A stretch of DNA of 64,000 nt from positions 27,516,248 through 27,580,247 of the forward strand of contig CM017572.1 of assembly GCA_007844125.1 (NCBI GenBank). Reading direction: 5' to 3'. The DNA is from Sinonovacula constricta. Lineage: Eukaryota; Mollusca; Bivalvia; Cardiida; Solecurtidae. Below the pieces are notes generated by a model that worked only from the letters and a program-made list of their open reading frames with translations, was not told the origin of the DNA and did not search any database. Of the stretch, positions 43,760 through 57,909 are shown piece by piece. How positions within the stretch are numbered: the first letter of the stretch is position 1; every line of letters starts with the position of its first letter. A program made the position numbers and the translations under genes.

Positions 43760-44930
43760 GGTTTTGTTTTTGTACTTTTGTGTTAACCTCAAACTTACAA
43801 AATCAGAGCTTATGGCTTAATCTACCTTGCAAATAAACTAACAAAAATGTGTAGACGTAAAATTATTCAATTTAGTGAATACAGGGTTAGGTGAATAAAA
43901 ATGTTGAAAAAAAATTGTTACACTAGATTCAAGTGTTTCAGTAAGTGATGCATATTCCTTTAAAATTTCATTTATAAAAAAAAAAATCTTATGCACAAAC
44001 CTCTGGTACAGTTTTATTCAATCAATTTTATTGTCAAGCAATCATTAATTAGTCTATGATATGCAGATTTACACACATGCAATGAGCAACAACAATTTTT
44101 TTACAATCAAAAGATGTCAAAATCTATATATTTTTTGAAGAATTACAACTTTACAAGTAGGAAAATATATAGCTTGTTACTTTTAAAGAGAAACTATTTT
44201 TTTTTTAATCGTATCAAAAATAATGAAAAAAGCCTGTTTTGTATATTTATTTTTAAGCAAATTTCTGCAGAGTTTCAATCTCAAACCAACGAAATGACTT
44301 TTTCTAATGTAAAAGAACATTTACAATAAATGAAAACATGGAACCCATGCCTAAATAACAGCCTGTAATCGACTATACACTGTTTAGTCATTCGGCTGTT
44401 TGTGACTATTTGTGACTTCTGGTGACTATTTGCTGTTTAGTTATACCGGCCTTCACTCGTCTTCAGTGCCAATTCAAATTGCAACCTTGTTCATTCACTC
44501 CTTAATTTCTGCTTTCCCAGTAACAATTTTAAGCTTATTGTTTCTGAGTATCAACAACGTCTGGGTAAATTTACGACTGACAAATAACATGACAATAAAA
44601 GGAACTTTACCAGACTGGGCGTTTTCACAAATATAGGGCTAGGCCTAATCTTCCAAACTCTTGTTTTGCTTCAGCCGGTGATGAAGTCAAAACACTCCAG
44701 ATGATTTTACTCAATGGCCTTTTCCGAATGGGAGTTATCTCTCTTGGAACGAGACACTAGGAAGTACAGAAACGCCAATTTAAGTATAAACCGTAACAAA
44801 CAAACAAACAAAAAGCCCAAATGTTACGTCACTTTCAGATCACAGAAACCTCGACTACCAAACAGAAAAAGTGTCAATGCATTTGATGACCAATTGACAA
44901 TCTGGTATCCATTGTCATTCCTAGTCTGTA
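43760..44930 (+). other. AT-rich intergenic sequence
   Basis: No recognised gene. A short direct repeat of TGTGACTATTTG lies at 44400-44435. A 5' untranslated exon of the minus-strand cupin gene could lie here or beyond, but I cannot locate one. Confidence 0.35.
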
Positions 44931-44934
44931 GACC

Positions 44935-47900
44935 CCTACATATAGATCCAGTAACCATTGTCATCCCTAGTCTATATACCCCTACATAAAGATCCAGTAA
45001 CCATTGCCATCCCTAGTCTATAGGCCCCTACATATAGATCCAGTAACCATTGTCATCCCTAGTCTATAGGCCCCTACATAAAGATCCAGTAACCATTGTC
45101 ATCCCTAGTCTATAGGCCCCTATATATAGATCCAGTAACCATTGCCATCCCTAGTCTATAGACCCCTACATATAGATCCAGTAACCATTGTCATCCCTAG
45201 TCTATAGGCCCCTACATATAGATCCAGTAACCATTGTCATCCCTAGTCTATAGGCCCCTACATATAGATCCAGTAAACATTGCCATCCCTAGTCTATAGA
45301 CCCCTATATATAGATCCAGTAACCATTGCCATCCCTAGTCTATAGGCCCCTACATATAGATCCAATAACCATTGCCATCCCTAGTCTATAGACCCCTATA
45401 TATAGATCCAGTAACCATTGTCATCCCTAGTCTATAGACCCCTACATATAGATCCAGTAACCATTGCCATCCCTAGTCTATAGACCCCTATATATAGATC
45501 CAGTAACCATTGCCATCCCTAGTCTATAGGCCCCTACATATAGATCCAGTAACCATTGCCATCCCTAGTCTATAGACCCCTATATATAGATCCAGTAAAC
45601 ATTGCCATCCCTAGTCTATAGACCCCTATATATAGATCCAGTAACCATTGTCATCCCTAGTCTATAGGCCCCTACATATAGATCCAATAACCATTGCCAT
45701 CCCTAGTCTATAGGCCCCTACATAAAGATCCAGTAACCATTGCCATCCCTAGTCTATAGACCCCTACATAAAGATCCAGTAACCATTGTCATCCCTAGTC
45801 TATAGGCCCCTACATAAAGATCCAGTAACCATTGCCATCCCTAGTCTATAGACCCCTATATATAGATCCAGTAACCATTGTCATCCCTAGTCTATAGACC
45901 CCTACATAAAGATCCAGTAACCATTGTCATCTCTAGTCTATATACCCCTACATAAAGATCCAGTAACCATTGCCATCCCTAGTCTATAGACCCCTACATA
46001 TAGATCCAGTAACCATTGTCATCCCTAGTCTGTAGACCCCTACATATAGATCCAATAACCATTGTCATCCCAAGTCTATAGGCCCCTACATATAGATCCA
46101 ATAACCATTGTCATCCCAAGTCTATAGGCCCCTACATATAGATCCAATAACCATTGTCATCCCTAGTCTGTAGACCCCTACATATAGATCCAATAACCAT
46201 TGTCATCCCAAGTCTATAGGCCCCTACATAAAGATCCAGTAACCATTGCCATCCCTAGTCTATAGACCCCTACATATAGATCCAGTAACCATTGTCATCC
46301 CTAGTCTATATACCCCTACATAAAGATCCAGTAACCATTGCCATCCCTAGTCTATAGGCCCCTACATAAAGATCCAGTAACCATTGCCATCCCTAGTCTA
46401 TAGACCCCTATATATAGATCCAGTAACCATTGTCATCCCTAGTCTATAGACCCCTACATAAAGATCCAGTAACCATTGTCATCTCTAGTCTATATACCCC
46501 TACATAAAGATCCAGTAACCATTGCCATCCCTAGTCTATAGACCCCTACATAAAGATCCAGTAACCATTGTCATCCCTAGTCTATAGACCCCTACATAAA
46601 GATCCAGTAACCATTGCCATCCCTAGTCTATAGGCCCCTATATATAGATCCAGTAACCATTGTCATCCCTAGTCTATAGACCCCTACATAAAGATCCAGT
46701 AACCATTGTCATCCCTAGTCTATAGACCCCTACATAAAAAATCCAGTAACCATTGCCATCCCTAGTCTATAGACCCCTATATATAGATCCAGCAACCATT
46801 GTCATCCCCAGTATATAGGCCCCTACATATAGATCCAGTAAACATTGCCATCCCTAGTCTATAGGCCCCTACATATAGATCCAGTAACCATTGTCATCCC
46901 TAGTCTATAGGCCCCTATATAAAGATCCAGTAAACATTGCCATCCCTAGTCTATAGGCCCCTACATAAAGATCCAGTAACCATTGTCATCCCTAGTCTAT
47001 AGGCCCCTACATATAGATCCAGTAACCATTGCCATCCCTAGTCTATAGACCCCTATATATAGATCCAGTAACCATTGTCATCCCAAGTCTATAGACCCCT
47101 TTATATAGATCCAGTAACCATTGTCATCTCTAGTCTATAGGCCCCTACATATAGATCCAGTAACCATTGTCATCCCAAGTCTATAGACCCCTTTATATAG
47201 ATCCAGTAACCATTGCCATCCCTAGTCTGTAGACCCCTACATATAGATCCAGTAACCATTGCCATCCCTAGTCTATAGAACCCTACATATAGATCCAGTA
47301 ACCATTGCCATCCCTAGTCTATAGGCCCCTACATATAGATCCAGTAACCATTGTCATCCCTAGTCTGTAGACCCCTACATATAGATCCAGTAAACATTGC
47401 CATCCCTAGTCTATAGACCCCTACATATAGATCCAGTAAACATTGCCATCCCTAGTCTATAGGCCCCTACATATAGATCCAGTAACCATTGCCATCCCTA
47501 GTCTGTAGACCCCTACATATAGATCCAGTAACCATTGTCATCCCTAGTCTATAGAACCCTACATATAGATCCAGTAACCATTGTCATCCCTAGTCTATAG
47601 GCCCCTACATATAGATCCAGTAACCATTGTCATCCCTAGTCTATAGGCCCCTACATATAGATCCAGTAACCATTGTCATCCCTAGTCTATAGAACCCTAC
47701 ATATAGATCCAGTAACCATTGTCATCCCTAGTCTATAGGCCCCTACATATAGATCCAGTAACCATTGTCATCCCTAGTCTATAGAACCCTACATATAGAT
47801 CCAGTAACCATTGTCATCCCTAGTCTATAGAACCCTACATATAGATCCAGTAACCATTGTCATCCCTAGTCTATAGAACCCTACATATAGATCCAGTAAC

Positions 47901-50430
47901 CATTGTCATCCCTAGTCTATAGGCCCCTACATATAGATCCAGTAACCATTGTCATCCCAAGTCTATAGGCCCCTACATATAGATCCAGTAACCATTGTCA
48001 TCCCTAGTCTATAGGCCCCTACATATAGATCCAGTTACCATTGTCATCCCTTGTCTATAGGCCCCTACACACAGATCCAGTAACCATTGTCATCCCTAGT
48101 TTATAGGCCCCTACATATAGATCCAATAATCAGTCATCCCTAGTCTATAGGCCCCTACATAAAGATCCAGTAACCATTGTCATCCCAAGTCTATAGGCCC
48201 CTACATATAGATCCAGTATCCATTGTCATCTCCAGTCTATAGCACCTACATATAGATCCAGTATCCATTGTCATCCCTTGTCTATAGGCCCCTACACACA
48301 GATCCAGTAACCATTGTCATCCCTAGTTTATAGGCCCCTACATATAGATCCAGTATCCATTGTCATCCCTTGTCTATAGGCCCCTACACACAGATCCAGT
48401 AACCATTGTCATCCCTAGTTTATAGGCCCCTACATATAGATCCAATAATCAGTCATCCCTAGTCTATAGGCCCCTACATATAGACCCAGTAACCATTGTC
48501 ATCCCTAGTCTATAGGCCCCTACATATAGATCCAATAATCAGTCACCCCTAGTTTATAGGCCCCTACATATAGATCCAATAATTAGTCATTCCTAGTCTA
48601 TAGGCCCCTACATATAGATCCAATAATCAGTCACCCCTAGTCTATAGGCCGCTACATATAGATCCAATAATCAGTAATTCCTAGTCTATAGGCCCCTACA
48701 TAGAGATCCAATAATCAGTCACCCCTAGTCTATAGGCCCCTACATATAGATCCAATAATCAGTCACCCCTAGTCTATAGGCCCCTTCATATAGATCCAAT
48801 AATCAGTCACCCCTAGTCTATAGGCCCCTACATATAGATCCAATAATCAGTCACCCCTAGTCTATAGGCCCCTACATATAGATCCAATAATCAGTCACCC
48901 CTAGTCTATAGGCCCCTACACATAGATCCAATAATCAGTCACCCCTAGTCTATAGGCCCCTACATATAGATCCAATAATCAGTCATCCCTAGTCTATAGG
49001 CCCCTACATATAGATCCAATAATCAGTCACCCCTAGTCTATAGGCCCCTACATATAGATCCAATTATCAGTCATTCCTAGTCTATAGACCCCTACATATA
49101 GATCCAGTATCCATTGTCATCCCAAGTCTATAGGCCACTACATATAGATCCAGTAACCATTGTCATCCCAAGTCTATAGGCCCCTACATATAGATCCAGT
49201 AACCATTGTCATCCCTAGTCTATAGGCCCCTACATATAGATCCAGTAACCATTGTCATCCCTAGTTTATAGGCCCCTACATATAGATCCAATAATCAGTC
49301 ATCCCTAGTCTATAGGCCCCTACATATAGATCCAATAATCAGTCATCCCTAGTCTATAGGCCCCTACATATAGATCCAGTAACCATTGCCATCCCTAGTC
49401 TATAGGCCCCTACATATACATCCAGTAAGCATTGTCATCCCTAGTCTATAGGCCCCTACATATAGATCCAGTAACCATTATCATCCCTAGTCTATAGGCC
49501 CCTACATATAGATCCAATAATCAGTCACCCCTAGTTTATAGGCCCCTACATATAGATCCAGTAACCATTGTCATCCCCAGTCTATAGGCCCCTACATATA
49601 GATCCAATAATCAGTCACCCCTAGTTTATAGGCCCCTACATATAGATCCAGTAACCATTGTCATCCCTAGTCTATAGGCCCCCTACATATAGATCCAATA
49701 ATCAGTCATCCCTAGTCTATAGGCCCCTACATATAGATCCAGTAACCATTGTCATCCCTAGTCTATAGGCCCCTACATATAGATCCAATAATCAGTCACC
49801 CCTAGTTTATAGGCCCCTACATATAGATCCAATAATCAGTCATCCCTAGTCTATAGGCCCCTACATATAGATCCAGTAACCATTGTCATCCCTAGTCTAT
49901 AGGCCCCTACATATAGATCCAGTAACCATTGTAATCCCCAGTCTAAAGGCCCCTACATATAGATCCAGTAGCTATTGTCATCCCTAGTCTATAGCCCCCT
50001 ACATATATATCCAGTATCCATTGTCATCCCCAGTCTATAGGCCCCTACATATAGATCCAGTATCCATTGTCATCCCTTTTCTATAGGCCCCTACACACAG
50101 ATCCTGTAACCATTGTCATCCCTAGTTTATAGGCCCCTACATATAGATCCAATAATCAGTCATCCCTACTCTATAGGCCCCTACATACAGATCCAGTAAC
50201 CATTGTCATCCCCAGTCTATAGGCCCCTACATATAGATCCAGTAACTATTGTCATCCCTAGTCTATAGGCCCCTACATATAGATCCAGTATCCATTGTCA
50301 TCCCAGTCTGTAGGCCCCTACATATAGATCCAGTATCCATTGTCATCCCTTGTCTATAGGCCCCTACACACAGATCCAGTAACCATTGTCATCCCTAGTT
50401 TATAGGCGCCTACACATAGATTCAGTAACC
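44935..50430 (+). repeat. 46/44-bp satellite, about 5.5 kb
   Basis: Units of GATCCAGTAACCATTG, TCATCCCTAGTCTATAG, (A/G)CCCCTACATATA. Up to about 48.1 kb units are 46 bp; afterwards a 44-bp type (GATCCAATAATCAGTCACCC) is mixed in. All frames are closed. Confidence 0.97.
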
Positions 50431-53155
50431 ATTGTTTTCCCTGGCCTATACACATACATCAAGTAATCATTGTCTTCCCTGGCCTATACACATACTTCCA
50501 GTAACCGATGTCTTCCCTGGTCTATACACATACTTCCAGTAACCATTGTCTTACCTGGCCTATACACATACTTCCAGTAACCAGTGTCTTCCCTAGCCTA
50601 TACACATACTTCCAGTAACCATTGTCTTCCCTAGCCTATACACAAACTTCTAGTAAACATTGTCATACCTAGTTTATAGGCCCCTACACATAGATCCAGT
50701 AACCATTGTTTTCCCTGGCCTATACACATTCATCAAGTAATCATTGTCTTCCCTGGCCTATACACATACTTCCAGTAACCGATGTCTTCCCTAGCCTATA
50801 CACATACTTCCAGTAACCATTGTCTTCCCTAGCCTACACACATACTTCCAGTAACCATTGTCTTCCCTGACCTATACACATACTTCCAGTAACCAGTGTC
50901 TTACCTGGCCTATACACATACATCAAGTAATCATTGTCTTACCTGGCCTATACACATACTTCCAGTAACCATTGTCTTACCTGGTCTATACACATACTTC
51001 CAGTAACCATTGTCTTACCTGGCCTATACACATACTTCCAGTAACCAATGTCTTCCCTGGCCTATACACATACTTCCCGTAATCAGTGTCTTACCTGGCC
51101 TATACACATACTTCCAGTAACCATTACCTTCCCTGGCCTATACACATACTTCCAGTAACCAGTGTCTTACCTGGCCTATACACATACTTCCAGTAACCAT
51201 TACCTTCCCTGGCCTATACACATACTTCCAGTAACCAGTGTCTTACCTGGCCTATATACATACTTCCAGTAACCATTGTCTTACCTGGCCTATACACATA
51301 CTTCCAGTAACCAGTGTCTTACCTGGCCTATACACATACTTCCAGTAACTAGTGTGTTCCCTGGCCTATACACATACTTCCAGTAACCAGTGTCTTACCT
51401 GGCCTATACACATACTTCCAGTAACCATTACCTTCCCTGGCCTATACACATACTTCCAGTAACCAGTGTCTTACCTGGCCTATATACATACTTCCAGTAA
51501 CCATTGTCTTACCTGGCCTATACACATACTTCCAGTAACCAGTGTCTTACCTGGCCTATACACATACTTCCAGTAACTAGTGTCTTACCTGGCCTATACA
51601 CATACTTCCAGTAACCAGTGTCTTACCTGGCCTATACACATACTTCCAGTAACCAGTGTGTTCCCTGGCCTATACACATACTTCCAGTAACCAGTGTCTT
51701 ACCTGGCCTATACACATACTTCCAGTAACCAGTGTCTTACCTGGCCTATACACATACTTCCAGTAACCAGTGTCTTACCTTGCCTATACACATACTTCCA
51801 GGAACCAGTGTGTTCCCTGGCCTATACACATACTTCCAGTAACCAGTGTCTTACCTGGCCTATACACATACTTCCAGGAACCAGTGTGTTCCCTGGCCTA
51901 TACACATACTTCCAGTAACCAGTGTCTTACCTGGCCTATACACATACTTCCAGTAACCAGTGTGTTCCCTGGCCTATACTCATACTTCCAGTAACCAGTG
52001 TCTTACCTGGCCTATACACATACTTCCAATAACCAGTGTGTTCCCTGGCCTATACACATACTTCCAGTAACCAGTGTCTTACCTGGCCTATACACATACT
52101 TCCAGAAACCAGTGTGTTCCCTGGCCTATACACATACTTCCAGTAACCAGTGTCCTACCTGGCCTATACACATACTTCCAGTAACTAGTGTCTTACCTGG
52201 CCTATACACATACTTCCAGTAACCATTGTCTTACCTGGCCTATACACATACTTCCAGTAACCAGTGTGTTCCCTGGCCTATACACATACTTCCAGTAACC
52301 ATTACCTTCCCTGGCCTATACACATACTTCCAGTAACTAGTGTCTTACCTGGCCTATACACATACTTCCAGTAACCATTACCTTCCCTGGTCTATACACA
52401 TACTTCCAGTAACCATTACCTTCCCTGGTCTATACACATACTTCCAGTAACCATTACCTTCCCTGGTCTATACTCATACTTCCAGTAACCAGTGTCTTAC
52501 CTGGCCTATACACATACTTCCAGTAACCAGTGTCTTACCTGGCCTATACACATACTTCCAGTAACCAGTGTCTTACCTGGCCTATACACATACTTCCAGT
52601 AACCATTGTCTTACCTGGCCTATACACATACTTCCAGTAACCAATGTCTTCCCTGGCCTATACACATACTTCCAGTAACCATTGTCTTACCTGGCCTATA
52701 CACATACTTCCAGTAACCAATGTCTTCCCTGGCCTATACACATACTTCCAGTAACTAGTGTCTTACCTGGCCTATACACATACTTCCAGTAACCATTACC
52801 TTCCCTGGTCTATACACATACTTCCAGTAACCATTACCTTCCCTGGTCTATACACATACTTCCAGTAACCATTACCTTCCCTGGTCTATACTCATACTTC
52901 CAGTAACCAGTGTCTTACCTGGCCTATACACATACTTCCAGTAACCAGTGTCTTACCTGGCCTATACACATACTTCCAGTAACCAGTGTCTTACCTGGCC
53001 TATACACATACTTCCAGTAACCATTGTCTTACCTGGCCTATACACATACTTCCAGTAACCAATGTCTTCCCTGGCCTATACACATACTTCCAGTAACCAG
53101 TGTCTTACCTGGCCTATACACATACTTCCAGGAACCATTGCCTTCCCTTGTCTAT
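50430..53155 (+). repeat. 38-bp satellite, about 2.7 kb
   Basis: Units of TTCCAGTAACCAGTG, TCTTACCTGGCC, TATACACATAC. Clearly derived from the adjoining 46-bp unit by loss of about 8 bases; 50640-50740 briefly returns to the parental type. Confidence 0.96.
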
Positions 53156-53159
53156 ACGC

Positions 53160-53425
53160 GTCTATGATGAATGTACACATAAGTCGTGTCCCTGTTAATG
53201 GGAGGGTATTTAACAAGGAACAAATATGATTATTGGTCAAGAAATGAATGTGGCTGGCCCTGGGTAGTAATATTGGTCTCTTTTCTGATTTGTAGAATAA
53301 TGAAATAGAAAAGATAAGAAATGGTTCTGGGAAAAAGAGTCTCTCTAGATTGATGCCCCTGTTAGTGATTTGGTCCTCTTGTGAGGCTGTATATAGTACT
53401 GTAAACATGCCAGTCATCTTTAATA
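53160..53425 (+). other. Unique sequence after the satellite
   Basis: Single-copy-looking stretch with an open minus-strand frame of about 90 codons; no domain recognised and no splice context, so no gene called. Confidence 0.3.
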
Positions 53426-53427
53426 AC

Positions 53428-53870
53428 ATTTGTTTATTGGGTTTATTGTCCCAACAACAGTATTTCTGTTATCTGGAGATGGTGTCTACTTGAAGAATAT
53501 GTAGTGCTGCCTTCACTGTGTAAAGCCTGCTTTGAACACCTGACATGATACCAAACCCAGTCACATTATTCTGACACCGGGCCAACCAGTCGTGGAACTA
53601 TCCTTATATCTGCTTGAGCGTTAGCAAGGGAGCTATACCACTACTATTTTTCATGACTTTGGTATGTCGTGGCCCAGATTTGAACCAGGGGTCTCGCGTA
53701 TGCTCTACCGATTACGCTACCAGGTCCGGTATCCCTAAATTTGCTTGAGCGCTAGCAAGGGAGCTATACCATTACTGTTTTTAACAATTTCGGTATGTCT
53801 AGGCCCGGGATCAAACCCGGGGCCTCACGTACTTGGAGTCGATGCTCTACTGATTACGCTACCAGGTCTG
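53428..53870 (-). mobile_element. SINE family 1, full length plus second head
   Basis: Full minus-strand copy 53428-53730, then a second 5' half 53735-53870 (TTGCTTGAGCGCTAGCAAGG to ACGCTACCAGGTC). Confidence 0.88.
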
Positions 53871-53879
53871 TTGTCTCTG

Positions 53880-54400
53880 TAAAAATGGGCTTTGTTTTAA
53901 ACAAGAAATTGGTGACCAACAAATAAAACAAGGCAAAATAACTCAAAAATAAATTTAATTTTCAAAAGAAAACAATTTTTTTATCAAATCTAAACATTTG
54001 TTTCGACAAACTTGGAAAAAAATGAAATGTAAAAATGCTTTGTGATGTTATCACTTTGAAAATATAATAAATACAAACAATACATACAAAAAACTTCATT
54101 TTCATATGGTGCAAGACAGAACTAAATAAGGAACAGTTACACATCTTTTCTTGCAGTTTGCTACCAAAGACAATGTACATAATAACAAAACAAGAAACAT
54201 CACAGTTTATAAGCCATTAGTAACAATCGCTTCAGATCACCAATAAAGTATATACACATTTCAAAGTACACACAAATCAATTCTAAATGAGATTATTTTT
54301 ATTTCTTTCCCAGAAAGTTATTTTTTTAATTAACATACCTTAAAAATAAATCTACCATACACACAAAATATTGACAAAAGAAACTATTGTAGATCCATCT
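53880..54400 (+). other. AT-rich intergenic sequence
   Basis: A/T-rich; no gene or known element seen. Confidence 0.35.
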
Positions 54401-54405
54401 TTGAT

Positions 54406-54859
54406 TTAAAGGTGGTTTCCGACAGTTTGGACAATATATTTTTTCTCTAATAACCAAATAAGTCACAGTGTCCTGAAAAAGGTCATGCAAAATGCTGTTC
54501 ATTGACGCCAAAGTTCTGTGTAAACAATAAAGGATAAATCTACGCTCGTCATAGCAAACAGGTGTTTCCAATCCGAGCCATGCTACAGAGATAGCTATGC
54601 TTAAACTTAGAAAACCACTTGACCACTTACTTTTATATCGTCACCCGGGTAATCTGCTCTGACGTCCATATCTATTTTTAGCAGAGACCACTATCATGCT
54701 TTTTATAGAGTTGGAAAGACCTAATATTTAGAGAAGTTTTTTCACGATTATAAAGTAAAGTATGGATTTATGCTAACAGTATGTTAAAATTCTCCAAGGC
54801 AGTGGTTAGATATTGGTATGTGTATTTAATATAAGCGAACTGTCCGATACCACCTTTAA
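54406..54859. mobile_element. TTAA-flanked MITE, copy 2
   Basis: TTAA, AGGTGGTTTCCGACAGTTTG at left and ACTGTCCGATACCACC, TTAA at right; internal similarity to 42737-43234 throughout. Confidence 0.88.
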
Positions 54860-55215
54860 AGACATTTGCTCCAATTTAATAGCGTAAGTTTTTTTTGGAT
54901 TCCAGCCAACTGATATACCTTTTCATTATACACAGAAACTCAATACTTAACAAAAAATAACGAATATAATAAAAAGAAATTGCACAGCAAAAAAAAATGT
55001 TTCCACAGTAAAGACTGTCACTTCTTTTGCTTTCTGCTAAATGAAAAATATTAACAATTAAATAATTTAAAAATCACAGTTTATTTTATGGGAGAGAATG
55101 CGCATTAGAATAATAAACAACGTAAATTATAAGACGGCAGTGTGAATGCAAAACCTGTAGACAAACCTTAAGTATAAAATTGTTAAAAAAAAAATGAGTT
55201 TTTTTTTGCTGTTGT
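54860..55215 (+). other. AT-rich intergenic sequence
   Basis: Nothing recognisable beyond homopolymer A/T runs. Confidence 0.35.
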
Positions 55216-55219
55216 GTTT

Positions 55220-55450
55220 TTTGTTGTTGTTACATCGCACAAACACATTTCGGTCATTTTAGTGATGTCCAGCTAATTTTTGGTGGAAGAAGACCACTCC
55301 TGTCTGGGTAGAACCGCCAGTACACTGCAAGTAAGCTTGAAAATCTCCCCACAGGGAAGTTCTTACCCTTAATGGGACTCAAACCCTGGCAGTAAAGGGT
55401 TGAGGAGTTACAAGTTGGCAACCCAAACCGCGTCGTCGCAGACACCACTG
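55220..55450 (-). mobile_element. SINE family 2
   Basis: GTTGTTACATCGCACAAACA tail to the CAGACACC head; B box GGGACTCAAACCC on plus. Confidence 0.82.
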
Positions 55451-55529
55451 TAAAGAATTGTTTTCTTTGATGCTTATGGAGTAATTAAGAAATACTGCTA
55501 CTGCACAAAATCAAAGACAGTAGTTTCTT

Positions 55530-55832
55530 TCGTTCGTTTCTTGGGTTTATCATCCCACCAACAGTATTTCAGTTATCTGGAGAAGGTGTCCACTTGAAGC
55601 AGATATAGTGCTGCCTTCATTGTATATAGCATGCCGTGAACACATGGCATGATACCACACCCAGTCACATTATCCGGACAACGAGCCAACCAGTCAGAGA
55701 ACTACTCTTATATTTGCTTGAGTGTTAGCAAGTATTTTTTACGACTTTGGTATGTAGTCGCTCCGGATCGAACCTGGGCACTCCAACACCTGGAGCCGAC
55801 ACTCTTCCGATTGCGCTACCAGGTCCAGTAAT
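55530..55832 (-). mobile_element. SINE family 1
   Basis: TTGGGTTTATCATCCCACCA tail to GCGCTACCAGGTCCAG head, with a small internal deletion near 55735. Confidence 0.85.
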
Positions 55833-55839
55833 ACAGTTT

Positions 55840-56700
55840 GTTCAAATGAGATAAAAAAAATAATATGCAATTAGTAATAAGTCACATTCTCTATTCTTGT
55901 AGAAAAATAAACAACAAAACACTAGTTTAAGATCTTGTAATATATAAATTGACTGATAATTATTATATTAACTTGTTTAAATTCAAGTCTTTACTTTCGC
56001 ATTCCACTTCTAAATTGTTATGTTTTAACAGAGCAAGGCTCGCATTTACAATTACGAACAATGAGGACTCGTTTAAAAAATACATACAAAAAAAAAATCA
56101 GTACATTCAAATACAAAAACAGATACTCTCTACTCTTGAAAAAATAAATAAAAAAATAAATAAAAAATGTTCATCAAAATCTACACTTACAACAAAATCA
56201 ACAATTTGTACTGTTAACAACAACTAAGTATTACACACACAAAATACAGACCAAGATAATATGGAATACTCAAGAGGAAAACAATATCGGAACATACTTT
56301 TTAAATACATTCAAGGAACATCAGTTTGCCCATTACATTTTTAAAACATATATTCAGAGTGTAGAGATATAATCCAACAAAAACATTGGATTATCAATTT
56401 TGTGCTATGCACTTCATTTTTCTTTTTTACAAATGAGGTTTGTTAATCATTTTCTAAAAACTAAATCCACACAATATCACAGACTTAAAAAAAAACATAA
56501 ATACACCATTTTCACAAAATCTGTAAGGATTAAAGATGAATTTTAAAAAAGAGGAGATAAAACAAAAGGTTGCATTGTTTCAGCTAAAATCGTCCAAATG
56601 CACAAACAAGTGCATAGAAGTACTTAGTGTTGCCTCATAAAGCAAGACAATGCGCATTTTAACTCTAATATCTAAACAATGGTTGATATTCAGATAAAAA
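55840..56700 (+). other. AT-rich intergenic sequence
   Basis: A-rich low-complexity sequence (for example 56080-56170); the short open frames are lysine/asparagine-rich by composition only. Confidence 0.35.
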
Positions 56701-56702
56701 TA

Positions 56703-57010
56703 TTCAAAGATTACACCAATTATTAGACAGATTACACCAATTATTAGACAGATTACACCAATTATTAGACAATTATTAGACAGATTACACCAATTATTAG
56801 ACAGATTACACCAATTATTAGACCCAATTATTAGACAGATTACACCAATTATTAGACAGATTACACCAATTATTAGACAGATTACACCAATTATTAGACC
56901 CAATTATTAGACAGATTGCACCAATTATTAGACAGATTACACCAATTATTAGACCCAATTATTAGACAGATTACACCAATTATTAGACAGATTACACCAA
57001 TTATTAGACA
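56703..57010 (+). repeat. 21-bp tandem array, about 15 units
   Basis: Units of CAGATTACACCAATTATTAGA; shortened units (CCAATTATTAGAC alone) recur at 56822, 56898 and 56952, indicating a higher-order block. Confidence 0.93.
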
Positions 57011-57084
57011 ACTGAGAAGCAAACTATGTAAATAAATGTGACACTTTCAAGTTTCAACAAATTACGGAGTCATAAATTAACTGA

Positions 57085-57325
57085 TTTGTTTGTTTTTGAC
57101 ATCCACGGCAGCGACCATTTATGGTCATAATAGCAAAGTCCAGCTTTTTTGTGGAGGAAGACCCCAGACACATGACTGGGTAGAACCACTGGCACACCGC
57201 AAGTCAGCTGGGAGACCTTCTCACATTAAGTCCTTCGCCTTGACCGGGACTCGAACCCATGCGGTGAGAGGGTAAGCAGTTAGAGGAATTACAAATCAGC
57301 GACTACCACTACGCCACGGGTGCCA
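57085..57325 (-). mobile_element. SINE family 2
   Basis: TTGACATCCACGGCAGCGAC tail to CCACGGGTGCC head; B box GGGACTCGAACCC on plus near 57246. Confidence 0.87.
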
Positions 57326-57329
57326 GTGT

Positions 57330-57905
57330 CAGTTTTTTTATGGCAACCCTTGACAATAAAGTATTTTGTATTTGTATTTTACGGCACACCAACACTTGAT
57401 AGATCATACAGCGCCGAATGACAATAAAGACAACATCATATCCGATACACCTGACTTTTGTCAACAGATAACTGAATGACTGTAATTACAATAACCTGAC
57501 ATAACCTGCTGCATTATTACATGGAGTTATAAATCAACTGAAAAATGTGTCAGTCATATATATTGTGTTAAACAATGAAAGTGAAAATGAAATTTAAAAA
57601 AAATTACCAATGCATTTTTTTATTTTACACAAATTAAGAAAAGTCATAATATGCTTGCCAAATGTTTCTTTTGCTTTCTACAAAATAAAATAATAGTAAA
57701 AATTTCAGCATGTCATCCATTGTTTATGCACACAGATCAACTACATAAATAACCCTTTGGATGTATCTGAAATCTACAGGTGTATTTGGCAGGCACGTCT
57801 GGAATTGTTAATGGGGCTTACTTGTTGCAGCATTTAACAAATACAGAACTTTAATTCTAGAATATTTTGCAATATTCATTATGAGTCAATAGAATTGTTC
57901 TCAAT
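57330..57905 (+). other. AT-rich intergenic sequence
   Basis: No gene or repeat recognised. Confidence 0.35.
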
Positions 57906-57909
57906 TAGG

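Noticed and set aside
51694..52222. Small frames of 74 codons (YLAYTHTSSNQC-type)
   Set aside because: Two-unit translations of the 38-bp satellite.
44935..53155. CRISPR-like array
   Set aside because: Units abut without unique spacers, and the context is a eukaryotic satellite.
53076..53429. 117-codon minus-strand frame
   Set aside because: Starts near a SINE and ends within the satellite; no domain, conservation or splice context could be seen.
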